64,000 nucleotides of DNA from Clavibacter michiganensis (GCF_016907085.1 NZ_JAFBBJ010000001.1:1922001-1986000); one strand, 5' to 3'; positions 41,925-51,448 are shown, numbered from the stretch's first letter. The notes: generated by a model not told the origin, from the letters alone. Translations and numbers: made by a program.

Positions 41925-42836
41925 TCAGGACAGGAGCAGATCCACCATCGCGTCGCGCGCACGGGCGCCCTCGGGGATGGGCATGAGCGCGTACACGTGC
42001 AGGAGGTTCGGCTCGACGTGGATCCGCACCGGGTGCCCGACCGCGGCCGCCTTCCGCTCGAAGGCGCGCGCGTCGGCGAAGAGGATGTCGTGCGTGCCCG
42101 AGAAGACCGTCACGCGGCCGAGGCCCGCGAGCGATCCGTGCATCGGGCTCACACGCGGGTCCTCCACGGGCAGGTCGCCGCGCCACGACTCCACGGCGGC
42201 GCGCATGCCGTCGACCGCGAGCCACGGGTCGGTCGGCTGGATGCGGGCGATGAGCGGATCCGTGAACGACAGGTCGAGCGCGGGCGAGAGGAGCACCACG
42301 TCGCGCGGCGCGGGCACGCCGCGATCGCGCAGGGCCATCGCGGTGGACAGCGCGATCTGCCCGCCCGCCGAGTCGCCCATCAGCGTGACGAGGCCGGCGC
42401 CCACCTCGGCGACGAGCTGCTCGGCGAGGTCCGCCGTGCGCGCGACGACCTCGGCGGCCGTGGCCGACGGGACGAGCGGGTAGATGGGCACGGTGAAGGT
42501 CGTGCCCGTGCGCCGGGCGAGCCCCGCGACCAGCCACCAGTGGAACGGGCTGATCTCGTGGGTCCAGCCGCCGCCGTGCGCGTACAGCGCGCGACGCCGC
42601 GAGGCCGGACCCTGAGGGGCCACCTCGTAGACGTGCCAGCCGCCCTGGATCCGCGCGGTCACCCGCACCCCGCGGAGCAGCGGCGGCGGCGCGAAGGCAC
42701 CCGGCCGGACCACGCGCCGGTGGGCGCCGCCCATCGTGCGCGCGGGCGACGCGAACTCGCCCTGCCCGCCGACGACCGCGATCACGGGCGGGGCGAGGCG
42801 GGACAGCAGGCTGCGGCGGGTGCGCGTGCGGGTCAT
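41925..42836 (-). CDS. alpha/beta hydrolase (HSL-type)
   Basis: A 303-residue hydrolase. The oxyanion loop YAHGGGW and the nucleophile elbow GDSAGGQIAL (Ser in GDSAG) place it in the hormone-sensitive-lipase group. The Asp and His of the triad are likely in FSGTHDILF and PNLLHVYAL. N-terminal 30 residues are basic with a hydrophobic stretch (LAPPVIAVVGG). Probable carboxylesterase; substrate unknown. Starts 22 bases before the glpX stop. Confidence 0.85.
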   Translation of the reverse strand: MTRTRTRRSLLSRLAPPVIAVVGGQGEFASPARTMGGAHRRVVRPGAFAPPPLLRGVRVTARIQGGWHVYEVAPQGPASRRRALYAHGGGWTHEISPFHWWLVAGLARRTGTTFTVPIYPLVPSATAAEVVARTADLAEQLVAEVGAGLVTLMGDSAGGQIALSTAMALRDRGVPAPRDVVLLSPALDLSFTDPLIARIQPTDPWLAVDGMRAAVESWRGDLPVEDPRVSPMHGSLAGLGRVTVFSGTHDILFADARAFERKAAAVGHPVRIHVEPNLLHVYALMPIPEGARARDAMVDLLLS

Positions 42837-42858
42837 GTCAGGGTCGGCTCGGGTCGGC

Positions 42859-43845
42859 TCAGCTGGCGTCGCTGTACCACTTGGAGACCAGGTGGTCGGC
42901 CTCCACGCGGCGGATGGTGCCCGAGTGGGAGCGGAGCACGATGCTCGAGGTGCGGATCATGCCGCGGTGCCGGGTGACGCCCGCGACGAGCGCGCCGTCG
43001 GTGACGCCGGTCGCGACGAAGTAGGCGTTGTCGCCCGTGACGAGGTCGTCCTGGTCGAGGATGCGGTCGAGGTCGTGGCCCGCGTCGATCGCGCGCTGCT
43101 TCTCGGCCTCGTCCTTGGGCGCGAGGCGCGAGAGGAGCACGCCGCCGAGCGCCTTGATCGCGCACGCGGTGATGATGCCCTCGGGCGTGCCGCCGATGCC
43201 GACGCACATGTCGATGCGCGAGTCGGGGCGGGCCGCGTTGATGCCGCCCGCGACGTCGCCGTCGAGCAGGAGGCGGGTGGAGGCGCCGGCCGCGCGGATC
43301 TGCGCGATGAGGTCGGCGTGACGCGGCCGGTCGAGCACGGCGACCTGCATGTCCTCGACCGCGAGGCCCTTCGCGTCGGCGAGCGCGCGGATGTTGTCGC
43401 CGATGGGGCGGTCGAGGTCGACGACGCCGCGGCCCTCGGGGCCCGTGACGAGCTTGTCCATGTAGAAGACGGCGGACGGGTCGAACATGCTGCCGCGGTC
43501 GCTCACCGCGATGACCGAGAGGGCGTTCATGCGGCCGGCGGCGGTGAGGCTCGTGCCGTCGATGGGATCCACCGCGATGTCGCACGCGGGGCCGAAGCCG
43601 TTGCCGACGTGCTCGCCGTTGAAGAGCATCGGCGCCTCGTCCTTCTCGCCCTCGCCGATGACGACGAGGCCGTCGAACGCGACGGTGCCGAGGAACTTGC
43701 GCATCGCGTCGACCGCGGCGCCGTCGGCGGCGTTCTTGTCGCCCTTCCCGATGAAGGGGGCGGAGCGGATGGCGGCCGCCTCGGTGGCTCGGACGAGCTC
43801 CATCCCGAGGTTGCGATCCGGATTCGAGTAGTTCTCCTCGGTCAT
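42859..43845 (-). CDS. glpX: fructose-1,6-bisphosphatase, class II
   Basis: A 328-residue enzyme of gluconeogenesis that dephosphorylates fructose-1,6-bisphosphate. Class II features: GKGDKNAADGAAVDAMR, the metal site IGEGEKDEAP and DPIDGT motif, and GGTPEGIITACAIKALGG, all conserved in GlpX. Start at 43845 with GGGAGGA upstream; an in-frame ATG at 43884 has none. Most actinobacteria rely on this class, so it is probably the housekeeping FBPase. Confidence 0.94.
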   Translation of the reverse strand: MTEENYSNPDRNLGMELVRATEAAAIRSAPFIGKGDKNAADGAAVDAMRKFLGTVAFDGLVVIGEGEKDEAPMLFNGEHVGNGFGPACDIAVDPIDGTSLTAAGRMNALSVIAVSDRGSMFDPSAVFYMDKLVTGPEGRGVVDLDRPIGDNIRALADAKGLAVEDMQVAVLDRPRHADLIAQIRAAGASTRLLLDGDVAGGINAARPDSRIDMCVGIGGTPEGIITACAIKALGGVLLSRLAPKDEAEKQRAIDAGHDLDRILDQDDLVTGDNAYFVATGVTDGALVAGVTRHRGMIRTSSIVLRSHSGTIRRVEADHLVSKWYSDAS

Positions 43846-43903
43846 GTGGGGTCCTCCCGTAGAGACGTGCGCGGGCGGCTCCATCGACTCCGCAGGTGCG
43901 TCC

Positions 43904-45049
43904 CTACGATCCTACGGCGGGGGTGCGGGCCTTCCAGCTGCCGCCCGCGATGTACCGGACCATCACGTTGAGGGTGGCGACGAAGGGCACCGCGAAGAGG
44001 GCGCCCGCGACGCCGCCGACGTAGGATCCCGCGGCCACGGCCAGCACCACCGCGAGCGGATGCACGTGCACGGCCCCGCCCATCACGAGCGGCTGCAGCA
44101 CGTGCGACTCGAGCAGGTGCACGCCGATGACGGCCGCCAGCATGATGACGGCCTGCAGCGGCCCCACGAACACGAGCGCGATGACCACCGCGAAGGCGCC
44201 CGACACGATGGCGCCGACGACCGGGATGAAGGACGCGAGGAAGACGAGGACCGCGATGGGGATCGCGAGCGGCAGCCCGAGCAGCCACGCGGCGATGCCG
44301 ATGCCGACCGCGTTGCCGGCGGCGACGAAGATCTGCACGCGCGTGAATGCGGAGAGCGTGCCCCAGCCCGCGCGGCCGGCGCCGTCGATGGCGGGGCGGG
44401 CGCGACGGGGGAAGACGGAGACGACGAAGCGCCAGATGCCGCGGCCGTCGATGAGCACGATGACGATGGTGAAGAACGCGAGGAGCGCGCCCGTGACGAG
44501 GTGGCCGACGCCGAGCCCCGCGTCGAGCGCGCCGGTGAGGAGGGCCTCGCGGCTGTTCTCGAGGGCCTTCCCGGCGGAGGCGAGCAGGGCGTCGTAGTCG
44601 GACGGCACCACGTTGAACGGCGGCTGCGCGAGGAGGTCGCGGACGGACTCGAACCGGTCCATCGCCTCCCGCTGCAGGGTGGGGATGCCCGTGCGGATCT
44701 GCGCGACGAGCAGGAACACGAGCCCCGAGATGACGACCGCGGTGCCGAGCAGCGTCGACGTGATGGCCAGCCAGGCCGGCCAGCGGCGCTTGCGGAGCGC
44801 CCCCACGAGCGGCTCCAGCAGCGCGCAGATGAGGAGTCCGATGAGGAACGGGATGACCACCTCCTTGACCGCGACGAGGATCCACACGAACGCGGCGACC
44901 GCGATGCCGATGACGAGCAGGCGCCACGACCACTCCGACGCGAGCAGCACGCCCGGGGTGACGCCGCGCTGGGCGGCGCGGTCGGCGTGCGGGGCGGCGG
45001 ACGCGGCGGGCTCGGGCGCGCCCGGCGAGGGCTCGACGTCGTGGGACAT
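43904..45049 (-). CDS. AI-2E family transporter
   Basis: A 381-residue integral membrane protein with seven to eight hydrophobic segments (e.g. LLVIGIAVAAFVWILVAV, PFLIGLLICALLEPLVGAL, GTAVVISGLVFLLVAQIR). The family signature around VFLASFIPVVGAIVSGAFAVVIALV is present. AI-2E proteins carry substrates such as autoinducer-2 or act as antiporters. N-terminus Pro/Ala-rich. Stands alone. Confidence 0.87.
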   Translation of the reverse strand: MSHDVEPSPGAPEPAASAAPHADRAAQRGVTPGVLLASEWSWRLLVIGIAVAAFVWILVAVKEVVIPFLIGLLICALLEPLVGALRKRRWPAWLAITSTLLGTAVVISGLVFLLVAQIRTGIPTLQREAMDRFESVRDLLAQPPFNVVPSDYDALLASAGKALENSREALLTGALDAGLGVGHLVTGALLAFFTIVIVLIDGRGIWRFVVSVFPRRARPAIDGAGRAGWGTLSAFTRVQIFVAAGNAVGIGIAAWLLGLPLAIPIAVLVFLASFIPVVGAIVSGAFAVVIALVFVGPLQAVIMLAAVIGVHLLESHVLQPLVMGGAVHVHPLAVVLAVAAGSYVGGVAGALFAVPFVATLNVMVRYIAGGSWKARTPAVGS

Positions 45050-45225
45050 GGCGGTGCTCCGATCTCGATGCGCGGGAGGCGGGCCCTCGCTCGGAGGAGG
45101 GCCAGGCGCCCATCATGGCGGGGCGCGCGGGTCGGCGACCCGCGATGTCCCGCATGCGTGCGCACGAGGATCCTCCGCGCCGCTGTGCGGGATCCGAGCG
45201 TCGCGCCGGGAGCCGCCGCGCCGGG

Positions 45226-45948
45226 TCAGCGCGCCACCGGTACCGCCCCCGCCGGCTGCGCGGCGCCGGGCTCGTCGATGCCCGAGATCCGCCCGTCCAC
45301 CACCGTGACGAGCCGGTCGAGTGCGGCGCGGTGCACGAGGTCGTGGGTCACGAGCAGGGTCGCGGTGCCCTGGCCGTGGGTCAGCTGCGCGATGAGGTCC
45401 ATGATCTCGGCGCCGCGCTCCTGGTCGAGCGCGCTCGTGGGCTCGTCGACGAGGAGCACGGACGGGTCGTTCACGAGCGCGCGGGCGATGGCGACGCGCT
45501 GCCGCTGCCCGCCGGAGAGCTGGGCGGGGCGCTTGCCGGCATGCGCCATCAGGCCCACGGCGTCGAGCAGGGCGTCGGCGCGACGCCGGACGGCGGTCCG
45601 ATCCCGCCGCCCGCCGCCGAGCTCCGCCATCACGAGCAGCTGCTCCCGCGCGGTGAGCGACGGCACGAGGTTCGACTGCTGGAACACGATCCCGATGCCG
45701 TCCCGGCGCAGCGCCGTCGCCTCCTTCCTGCCGAGGGTCGCGGCGTCGACGTCGCCGATGAGCACGCGGCCGGAGTCCGGTCGGATCAACGTGGCCGCGA
45801 CAGCGAGGATCGAGGACTTGCCGGAACCGGACGGCCCGGTGATCCCGGTGACGACGCCCGCGGGCGCCGTGAGCGAGACGTGGTCGACCGCGGTGATGCG
45901 GGAGTCCCCGTCGGGGAAGGTGAGGGTGACGTCGTCGAGGTGGATCAT
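45226..45948 (-). CDS. ABC transporter ATP-binding protein (MacB/LolD-type)
   Basis: A 240-residue ATPase. Walker A GPSGSGKSS, signature LSGGQRQRVAIARAL, Walker B VLLVDEPTSALD, and H-loop LVTHDL are all intact. ATG overlaps the upstream permease stop (ATGA). It forms, with the FtsX-like permease, an exporter or lipoprotein-release/peptide-sensing type system. A divergent two-component system lies upstream, a common pairing for antimicrobial response (inference). Confidence 0.9.
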   Translation of the reverse strand: MIHLDDVTLTFPDGDSRITAVDHVSLTAPAGVVTGITGPSGSGKSSILAVAATLIRPDSGRVLIGDVDAATLGRKEATALRRDGIGIVFQQSNLVPSLTAREQLLVMAELGGGRRDRTAVRRRADALLDAVGLMAHAGKRPAQLSGGQRQRVAIARALVNDPSVLLVDEPTSALDQERGAEIMDLIAQLTHGQGTATLLVTHDLVHRAALDRLVTVVDGRISGIDEPGAAQPAGAVPVAR

Positions 45949-47042
45949 CGGTTGCTCCCGAGTGCGGTGAGGGGGTCGGCGTGGGTGACGGTGCGGAGCG
46001 CGACGGCGGCACCGGCGAGCCCGAGGACGGCCATCGCGGCCGCCGGGAGGAGGGTGGTGAGCGGGCTCAGCAGGAACGGGAGGGCGCCGCCGGCGAGCGA
46101 TCCGAGGCCGACGACCGCGGCCATCCCGACGCCGATGCCGAGCACCAGGACGACGAGCGCCTGCCCGAGCGCGTCGCGGATCAGGGACGCGTCGGACGCG
46201 CCGAGCGCCTTCAGCACGGCGATGTCGCCCGCGCGCTGCATGGTCCACACGGTGAAGAACGCGCCGACGACGAGGGCGGAGACGCCGAAGAGCATCGCGA
46301 TCATGAGCCCGAGGGATCCGATCTCCGACTTGAAGGTCTCCAGCGCGCCCAGGCTCGCGAGGGCGGGCGAGGCGGAGGTGCGGGTGGCGCTCGCGGCGGC
46401 GGCCCAGTCCGGGGATCCGGAGACGGCGAGCACGGTCGCGTCGCCGTCGCCGCCGAGCCGCCGGTCGGCGTCGGCCCAGGCGGCCGGCGTGAGCGCGACG
46501 ACGGGGGTGTGGCTGTACGAGGCGTCGCCGCCGATCGAGCCGACGTCGTAGGCAGCACCCGCGATCGTGATCCGGTCGCCGACCGCCGCGTGCAGCGAGT
46601 GCGCCGCCTCCGACGACAGCCCGACCTCGTCGTCCGCGGTGGGCGCCAGGTCGGTGACCGTGGAGGCCGGCGCGCCGTGCGGGACGCCGAAGAGGGCCAC
46701 GGCGACCGCATCCGCGTCCGTGCCTCCCGCCGACCCCGCACCGGTCGCCCGGCCCTGCGCGATGCCGACGGGCGTGACCGCCGTGACGCCCGCGGTGCCG
46801 CGCCAGGCCGCGACCGTGGCGTCGTCGAGCGACGACTGCGCGAACGACGGCTGGCCGGAGTCCGGCTGCGCGAGCACGAGGCGGTCGCCGGGGAGGCCGA
46901 GCACGGCCGACACGTCCTGCGCGGCGAGCCCGCCGGTCAGGCCCGCGAGGAACCCCACGAGCAGGGTGATGAGGGCGACGACCGCGCCGATGAGCACGAA
47001 CCTGCCCCGGGCGAATCGGAGATCACGCCAGGCGACGAACAC
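45945..47042 (-). CDS. ABC transporter permease (FtsX/MacB-like)
   Basis: A 365-residue permease with GTG start and GGAAGGA upstream. One N-terminal helix (FVLIGAVVALITLLVGFLAGLTG), a periplasmic-type loop of about 190 residues and three C-terminal helices (LGLMIAMLFGVSALVVGAFFTVW, ALVVLVLGIGVGMAAVVGL, LLPAAAMAVLGLAGAAVAL) match the FtsX layout. It works with the ATPase at 45226. Confidence 0.87.
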   Translation of the reverse strand: MFVAWRDLRFARGRFVLIGAVVALITLLVGFLAGLTGGLAAQDVSAVLGLPGDRLVLAQPDSGQPSFAQSSLDDATVAAWRGTAGVTAVTPVGIAQGRATGAGSAGGTDADAVAVALFGVPHGAPASTVTDLAPTADDEVGLSSEAAHSLHAAVGDRITIAGAAYDVGSIGGDASYSHTPVVALTPAAWADADRRLGGDGDATVLAVSGSPDWAAAASATRTSASPALASLGALETFKSEIGSLGLMIAMLFGVSALVVGAFFTVWTMQRAGDIAVLKALGASDASLIRDALGQALVVLVLGIGVGMAAVVGLGSLAGGALPFLLSPLTTLLPAAAMAVLGLAGAAVALRTVTHADPLTALGSNR

Positions 47043-47191
47043 GATGGATCCTTCCGGCGCCGGGGTCCCTCCCCATCGCCGTGATCAGCCTCGCCGTCGG
47101 GCTCCGCGCATCCATCGGGGAGAGGTTCGCTCCCTGCTTCCCACTTTCGATTGATCCGTTCCCCCGCGCGCCGCCGTACGCTCCAGGGGAC

Positions 47192-48370
47192 ATGGCCCAC
47201 CGCACCCTCTCCCCCGTGTTCGTGGGGCTCCGCACCGGACTGCACGTGCTCGTCGCCGCGCTCGTCGCGCTCGTGGTGGTGCGCGTGCTCGTCGCGGACG
47301 GGCCGCGCACGGTGATCGCGCTCGCCCTGACCGCCGCGTTCGCGGTGCTCTACCTGCTCGGGGGCCGCGTGCGGATGGTACGCGAGGCCCGACGGACGGC
47401 CGTCGGCGCCGTGTGGATCGTCGCGCTCACCGTCGCGTGGATCGCGCTCCTCGTGCTGGTGCCGGACGCGGCCTACCTCGTCTTCCCGCTCTTCTTCCTC
47501 TACCTGCACGCCCTGCCGCGCGCCGCCGGGCCGATCGCGGTGGTCGTCGCGACGCTGGTCGCCGTCGTGGCGCTCGGGCTGCACGGCGGCTTCACCATCG
47601 GCGGCGTGATCGGCCCGCTCGTCGGCGCGGGGGTCGCGCTGCTGATCGGCCTCGGCTACCGGGCGCTCGCGCGGGAGTCGGCGGAGCGGGAGGCGCTCGT
47701 CGCGGAGCTCATCGCCACGCGCGACCTCCTCGCCGCGACCGAGCGGGAGCAGGGGGTGCTGACGGAGCGCGCCCGGCTCGCGCGGGAGATCCACGACACC
47801 GTCGCGCAGGGCCTCAGCAGCATCCAGATGCTGCTGCACGCGGCCGAGGCGGCCGACGGCGACCGGCCGGGCCTGGACCACATCCGCCTGGCCCGGGCGA
47901 CCGCGGCCGACGGGCTCGCCGACACGCGCCGCTTCATCCGGGAGCTCGCCCCGCCCTCGCTCGACGCGGGGCTCGGCGCGGCGCTCGGTCGGCTGAGCGC
48001 GCAGTGGCGCCGGGAGGGGCTCCGGATCGACGTCGCCGTCCCGCCGCTCGAGCAGCCGCTGCCGATGGACGTGCAGACGGCCCTGCTGCGGATCGCGCAG
48101 GGCGCCGTGGCGAACGTCGCGCAGCACGCCGACGCGAGCGTCGTGGAGATCGGCCTCGCGGTCACGGCCGCGCACGCGACGCTCACCGTGCGCGACGACG
48201 GCGCGGGCTTCGACCCGGCCCGGGCGGCCGCGGACGCGGGCGCCTCCGACTCCTTCGGCCTCCGCGCCATGGCGCAGCGCGTGGAGCAGCTCGGCGGCAC
48301 CCTCGACGTCGACAGCGCGCCCGGCCGGGGGACCACCATCACCGCGATCCTGGGGGTCGAGCCGTCGTGA
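47192..48370 (+). CDS. sensor histidine kinase, NarX/DesK type
   Basis: A 392-residue kinase. About five to six membrane helices in residues 1-160, then a HisKA_3 dimerisation domain with the phospho-acceptor His201 in REIHDTVAQGLSSIQMLL, and an HATPase domain with NVAQHADASVV and DDGAGFDP and GRGTTI. The start at 47192 (MAHRT) is preceded by AGGGGAC. The response regulator gene overlaps its stop (GTGA). It is divergent from the ABC exporter operon, which it may control. Confidence 0.9.
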   Translation: MAHRTLSPVFVGLRTGLHVLVAALVALVVVRVLVADGPRTVIALALTAAFAVLYLLGGRVRMVREARRTAVGAVWIVALTVAWIALLVLVPDAAYLVFPLFFLYLHALPRAAGPIAVVVATLVAVVALGLHGGFTIGGVIGPLVGAGVALLIGLGYRALARESAEREALVAELIATRDLLAATEREQGVLTERARLAREIHDTVAQGLSSIQMLLHAAEAADGDRPGLDHIRLARATAADGLADTRRFIRELAPPSLDAGLGAALGRLSAQWRREGLRIDVAVPPLEQPLPMDVQTALLRIAQGAVANVAQHADASVVEIGLAVTAAHATLTVRDDGAGFDPARAAADAGASDSFGLRAMAQRVEQLGGTLDVDSAPGRGTTITAILGVEPS

Positions 48371-48987
48371 TCCGCATCGTCATCGCCGACGACCACCCCG
48401 TGGTCCGCGCCGGGCTGCACGCCGTCCTCGACGCGGCGGCCGACATCGACGTCATCGGGGAGGCGGCCACGCCCGAAGAGGCCGTCGCGCTGGCGGCGTC
48501 GGAGGATCCCGACCTCGTGCTCATGGACCTCCAGTTCGGCCAGGAGCGCACGGGCGCGGACGCGACCCGGCAGATCCGCCAGGCGGAGGCGGCGCCCTAC
48601 GTGCTGATCCTCACCAACTACGACAGCGACGGCGACATCCTCAGCGCGGTCGAGGCGGGCGCCAGCGGCTACCTCCTCAAGGACGCGCCGCCCGCGGAGC
48701 TGCTCGCGGCGGTGCGCGCGGCCGCCGCCGGCGAGAGCGCGCTGGCGCCCGCCGTCGCGAGCCGCCTCCTCGCCCGGATGCGGGCGCCGCGGGTGAGCCT
48801 GTCGTCGCGCGAGATCGAGGTGCTGCGGCTCGTCGCCGACGGCGCGTCGAACACCGACGTGGCCGCGCGCCTGCACATCACCGACGCGACCGTGAAGTCG
48901 CACCTCGTCCACGTCTTCTCGAAGCTCGGCGTGAGCTCGCGCACGGGCGCGGTCGCGGCGGCCCGGGAGCTGGGGGTGCTGCGCTGA
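48367..48987 (+). CDS. LuxR/NarL-type response regulator
   Basis: A 206-residue two-domain regulator. Receiver: acidic pair in IADDHP, phospho-acceptor Asp54 in DLVLMDLQ, Lys in YLLKDA. C-terminal helix-turn-helix: LSSREIEVLRLVADGASNTDVAARLHITDATVKSHLVHVFSKLG. GTG start overlaps the kinase stop. Partner of the kinase at 47192; a strong terminator follows. Confidence 0.93.
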   Translation: MIRIVIADDHPVVRAGLHAVLDAAADIDVIGEAATPEEAVALAASEDPDLVLMDLQFGQERTGADATRQIRQAEAAPYVLILTNYDSDGDILSAVEAGASGYLLKDAPPAELLAAVRAAAAGESALAPAVASRLLARMRAPRVSLSSREIEVLRLVADGASNTDVAARLHITDATVKSHLVHVFSKLGVSSRTGAVAAARELGVLR

Positions 48988-49022
48988 GGCGCGCGCCCGC
49001 CCGGCGACCATCCGAGAACGAC

Positions 49023-49050
49023 GAAGGGCCCCGGTCTCCCGGGGCCCTTC
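49023..49050. terminator. perfect 12-bp stem-loop terminator
   Basis: Arms 49023-49034 and 49039-49050 (GAAGGGCCCCGG/CCGGGGCCCTTC) around TCTC. It lies between the response-regulator stop and the tRNA-Ser gene and can serve both strands. Confidence 0.85.
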
Positions 49051-49092
49051 GCGCGGATCGGGCTGCGCGCGAGGCGCGGTGCCGGATCCGTC

Positions 49093-49182
49093 TGGCGGTG
49101 GCGGTGGGATTTGAACCCACGGTGGAGTCTCCCCCACACACGCTTTCGAGGCGTGCTCCTTAGGCCGCTCGGACACGCCACC
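49093..49182 (-). tRNA. tRNA-Ser (CGA)
   Basis: A 90-base gene on the minus strand including an encoded 3' CCA (49093-49095) and discriminator G (49096). Acceptor arm GGTGGCG/CGCCACC; the long variable arm typical of Ser tRNA (GTGTGTGGGGGAGACTCCAC) and T-loop GGTTCAAATCC are visible. The anticodon loop CT-CGA-AA gives CGA, which reads UCG codons. Confidence 0.95.
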
Positions 49183-49238
49183 GGGATCGAGTGTAGTACA
49201 GGGCGGCACCGCGGCCGCACGGGGCGGGCGGCGGCGGA

Positions 49239-49820
49239 TCAGCGCGCGGGCGCCAGCGCGCGCACGGGGACGGGCGCCTGGACGCGCACCGGGGCGGGCG
49301 CGATGCGGGCCGCGCGCGGGAGCGTCACCGGCGTCGACGCGTCGACCACGCGGATCCCCCGCACCTCGACCACGGCCGGCACGGGCACGGCGATGAGGTC
49401 GCCGGCCGCGAGGTCGGCGGGCAGGCGCACGGCCTGGCCGCCGACCTCCGCGGGGCGCGCCGCGGCGGTGGACGCGCGGCCGATGAGCCGTGCCTCGGCC
49501 CACGCGCAGGCGAGGCCGGCGACGTCCGCGTCGACGAGGAGGGCGCGCGGGGCGTCGGCGGTCGCGGGGGCGACGGCGAGGATCCGCAGCACGACCGCCG
49601 AGGCGCGCGCTGTGCGCGACGCGCGGGCGCCGCTGCCCCGCTCGACGGCGGCCGCCGTGGTCGTGCAGGGCGTTCCGCGCTCCGCGGCGAGCGCGACGAG
49701 GGACACGTCGCCGACCCGGAGGTCCGTGGTGGTGGCGACGGTGCCGGCGGGCCATTCGGCGGCGGCGAGCGGATCCGGGATGCTGCGGCGGAGCGACGGG
49801 AGGATCGCGGTGAGGGTCAT
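49239..49820 (-). CDS. SAF-domain-like hypothetical protein
   Basis: A 193-residue, Ala/Val/Arg-rich protein with no clear signal peptide or membrane helix. The segments ADLAAGDLIAVPVPAVVEVRGIRVVDAS and PAGTVATTTDLRVGDVSLVAL loosely resemble SAF/CpaB-type beta domains, but the match is weak. Divergent from the HAD gene at 49989. Function not identifiable. Confidence 0.5.
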   Translation of the reverse strand: MTLTAILPSLRRSIPDPLAAAEWPAGTVATTTDLRVGDVSLVALAAERGTPCTTTAAAVERGSGARASRTARASAVVLRILAVAPATADAPRALLVDADVAGLACAWAEARLIGRASTAAARPAEVGGQAVRLPADLAAGDLIAVPVPAVVEVRGIRVVDASTPVTLPRAARIAPAPVRVQAPVPVRALAPAR

Positions 49821-49988
49821 GGCTGCAGGTCTACCGCCGCGGACGGCCGTCGCAGCCGGCCCTGACGGAAGCCGTGCGCCTGCACGCCCGACCCTCACGG
49901 GATCCGCACGGCCGTGGACGCCGCGGGCGCTCCGGGCGCGCAGCGGGCATGCTCGAGGGATCCCGTCCGCTCGTCCCGAAGGAGACCC

Positions 49989-50630
49989 GTGCCCGAGAAC
50001 CGCGACCCCGCCTTCCCCTGGCTCCTCTTCGACATCGGCGGGGTGCTCATCACCCAGCCGGACGACATCGGCGCGCTGACCCGCGCGCTGGATCCCGCGG
50101 GCGTCACGGGCGAGGACGCCCAGGCACGCGTCCGCGCGGCCTTCGACGCGCACCGCGAGGCGTACGACCGCGGCGGCAGCGCCCGGGAGTTCTGGGACGC
50201 CGTGGCCCGCGACGCGGGCGCCCCCGTCCCCACCGACGACGCTCTCGCGGAGCTCGTCGCGATCGAGCAGCGCCGCTGGGGAGCGCCGGACGACCAGACG
50301 CTCGCCGCCCTCGATCGCGCCGTCGCGGCGGGGTACCCGCTCGCGATCCTCTCCAACGCGCCGCACGAGCTGGCTGACGTGCTGGAGGATCCCGCGGGCT
50401 GGGGCGCCCGCTTCGAGGTGGTGCTGGTGAGCGCGCGGATCGGCATGGCCAAGCCCGACGCCGACGTCTGGCAGCACGCCGTCGAGCGCCTCGGCAGCCC
50501 GGCCGAGCGGATCGTGTTCGTCGACGACAAGCCCGCGAACGTCGACGCGGCGCGCGAGGCCGGCATCCACGCCCACGTCTGGGAGGGCCTCGCCACGCTC
50601 GACCGGATCCTCGACGGCACGCTCTCCTGA
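49989..50630 (+). CDS. HAD-superfamily hydrolase
   Basis: A 213-residue phosphatase-type enzyme with GTG start and AAGGAG upstream. Motif I is LLFDIGGVLI with nucleophile Asp15; the acid/base second Asp is Gly, as in the YihX/epoxide-hydrolase-like FDxGGV group. Motif II: LAILSNAPHEL. Motif III: MAKPDADVWQHAVERLG. Motif IV: IVFVDDKPANVDAAREAG. It should dephosphorylate a small metabolite such as a sugar phosphate. Confidence 0.88.
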   Translation: MPENRDPAFPWLLFDIGGVLITQPDDIGALTRALDPAGVTGEDAQARVRAAFDAHREAYDRGGSAREFWDAVARDAGAPVPTDDALAELVAIEQRRWGAPDDQTLAALDRAVAAGYPLAILSNAPHELADVLEDPAGWGARFEVVLVSARIGMAKPDADVWQHAVERLGSPAERIVFVDDKPANVDAAREAGIHAHVWEGLATLDRILDGTLS

Positions 50631-50667
50631 CGGCCGGGCCGCGAGCTGCCGCGCGCCGGACGGACCG

Positions 50668-51393
50668 CTAGGGCGCGGACGACCGGATCGTCACGCGACC
50701 CTCCACGATGCCCGCCGCGACCACCGGCATCGCCGTGCTGGTGCTGCGGGCCTCGCGGCGGATCAGGCGGAACGCCTCCTCCATGTCGACGCCGTGCGTG
50801 TACGCGATGACGCCCTTGGCCTGCTCGATGACCACCCGGCTGTCGAGCGCCTGGCGGAGCTGGTCGCGCACGACCGCGCTGTCGCGGATCGTCCGCTCCT
50901 GCAGGACGCTGATGGTCGCCACGTCGGCGAGCGCCTGCGCGGCCGTCGCGTCGGCCTCGTTGAGCGCGCCCTCGTGGTCGCGGAAGAGGTTGAGCGAGCC
51001 GATGACCTGCCCGCGCAGCCGCAGCGGGATCGCGTGCACCGACACGTATCCCGCACCCGCGGCCTGCGCCGAGAAGGCCGGCCAGCGGTGGGCGATCTCG
51101 CGCACGTCGGAGACGGACACGACCCGGCCGGTGCTCACGGCCTCGACGCACGGCCCCTCGCCGGCCTCGAGCTGCATGAGCCCGACCAGCCGGCTCTTCT
51201 CGCTCGTGGACGCGACGACCTCGAGGTGCCGGGCGTCCGGACCGATGATGATGCCGGCCGCGCTCGCGTCGAACAGGAGGGCGGTCTGGTCGACCAGCGT
51301 CTGCAGCAGGTCGAGCACGTCGTAGCCGCTCACGAGCGAGTCGGCGAGGCTCACGAAGGTGTGGACGAGCTGCGCTTCCCGGGTCTCCGGCAT
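50668..51393 (-). CDS. GAF and ANTAR domain RNA-binding regulator
   Basis: A 241-residue protein. Residues about 20-160 are a GAF sensor (LLFDASAAGIIIGPDARHLEVVAST, LEAGEGPCVEAVSTGRVVSVSDV, HAIPLRLRGQVIGSLNLF). The C-terminal ANTAR domain (LRQALDSRVVIEQAKGVIAYTHGVDMEEAFRLIRREARS) binds paired stem-loops in mRNA leaders to block terminators. GAGGAA lies before the ATG at 51393. The sister gene at 51449 has the same architecture. Confidence 0.88.
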   Translation of the reverse strand: MPETREAQLVHTFVSLADSLVSGYDVLDLLQTLVDQTALLFDASAAGIIIGPDARHLEVVASTSEKSRLVGLMQLEAGEGPCVEAVSTGRVVSVSDVREIAHRWPAFSAQAAGAGYVSVHAIPLRLRGQVIGSLNLFRDHEGALNEADATAAQALADVATISVLQERTIRDSAVVRDQLRQALDSRVVIEQAKGVIAYTHGVDMEEAFRLIRREARSTSTAMPVVAAGIVEGRVTIRSSAP

Positions 51394-51448
51394 CGTCGTG
51401 GTTCCTCTGGGTCGTTCGGGCGGTCAGTGGTGGTGCTGGTGGTGCGTC

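Noticed and set aside
49093..49182. tRNA-Ser as an integration site for an element
   Set aside because: No integrase, no repeat of the tRNA 3' end and no composition change beside it.
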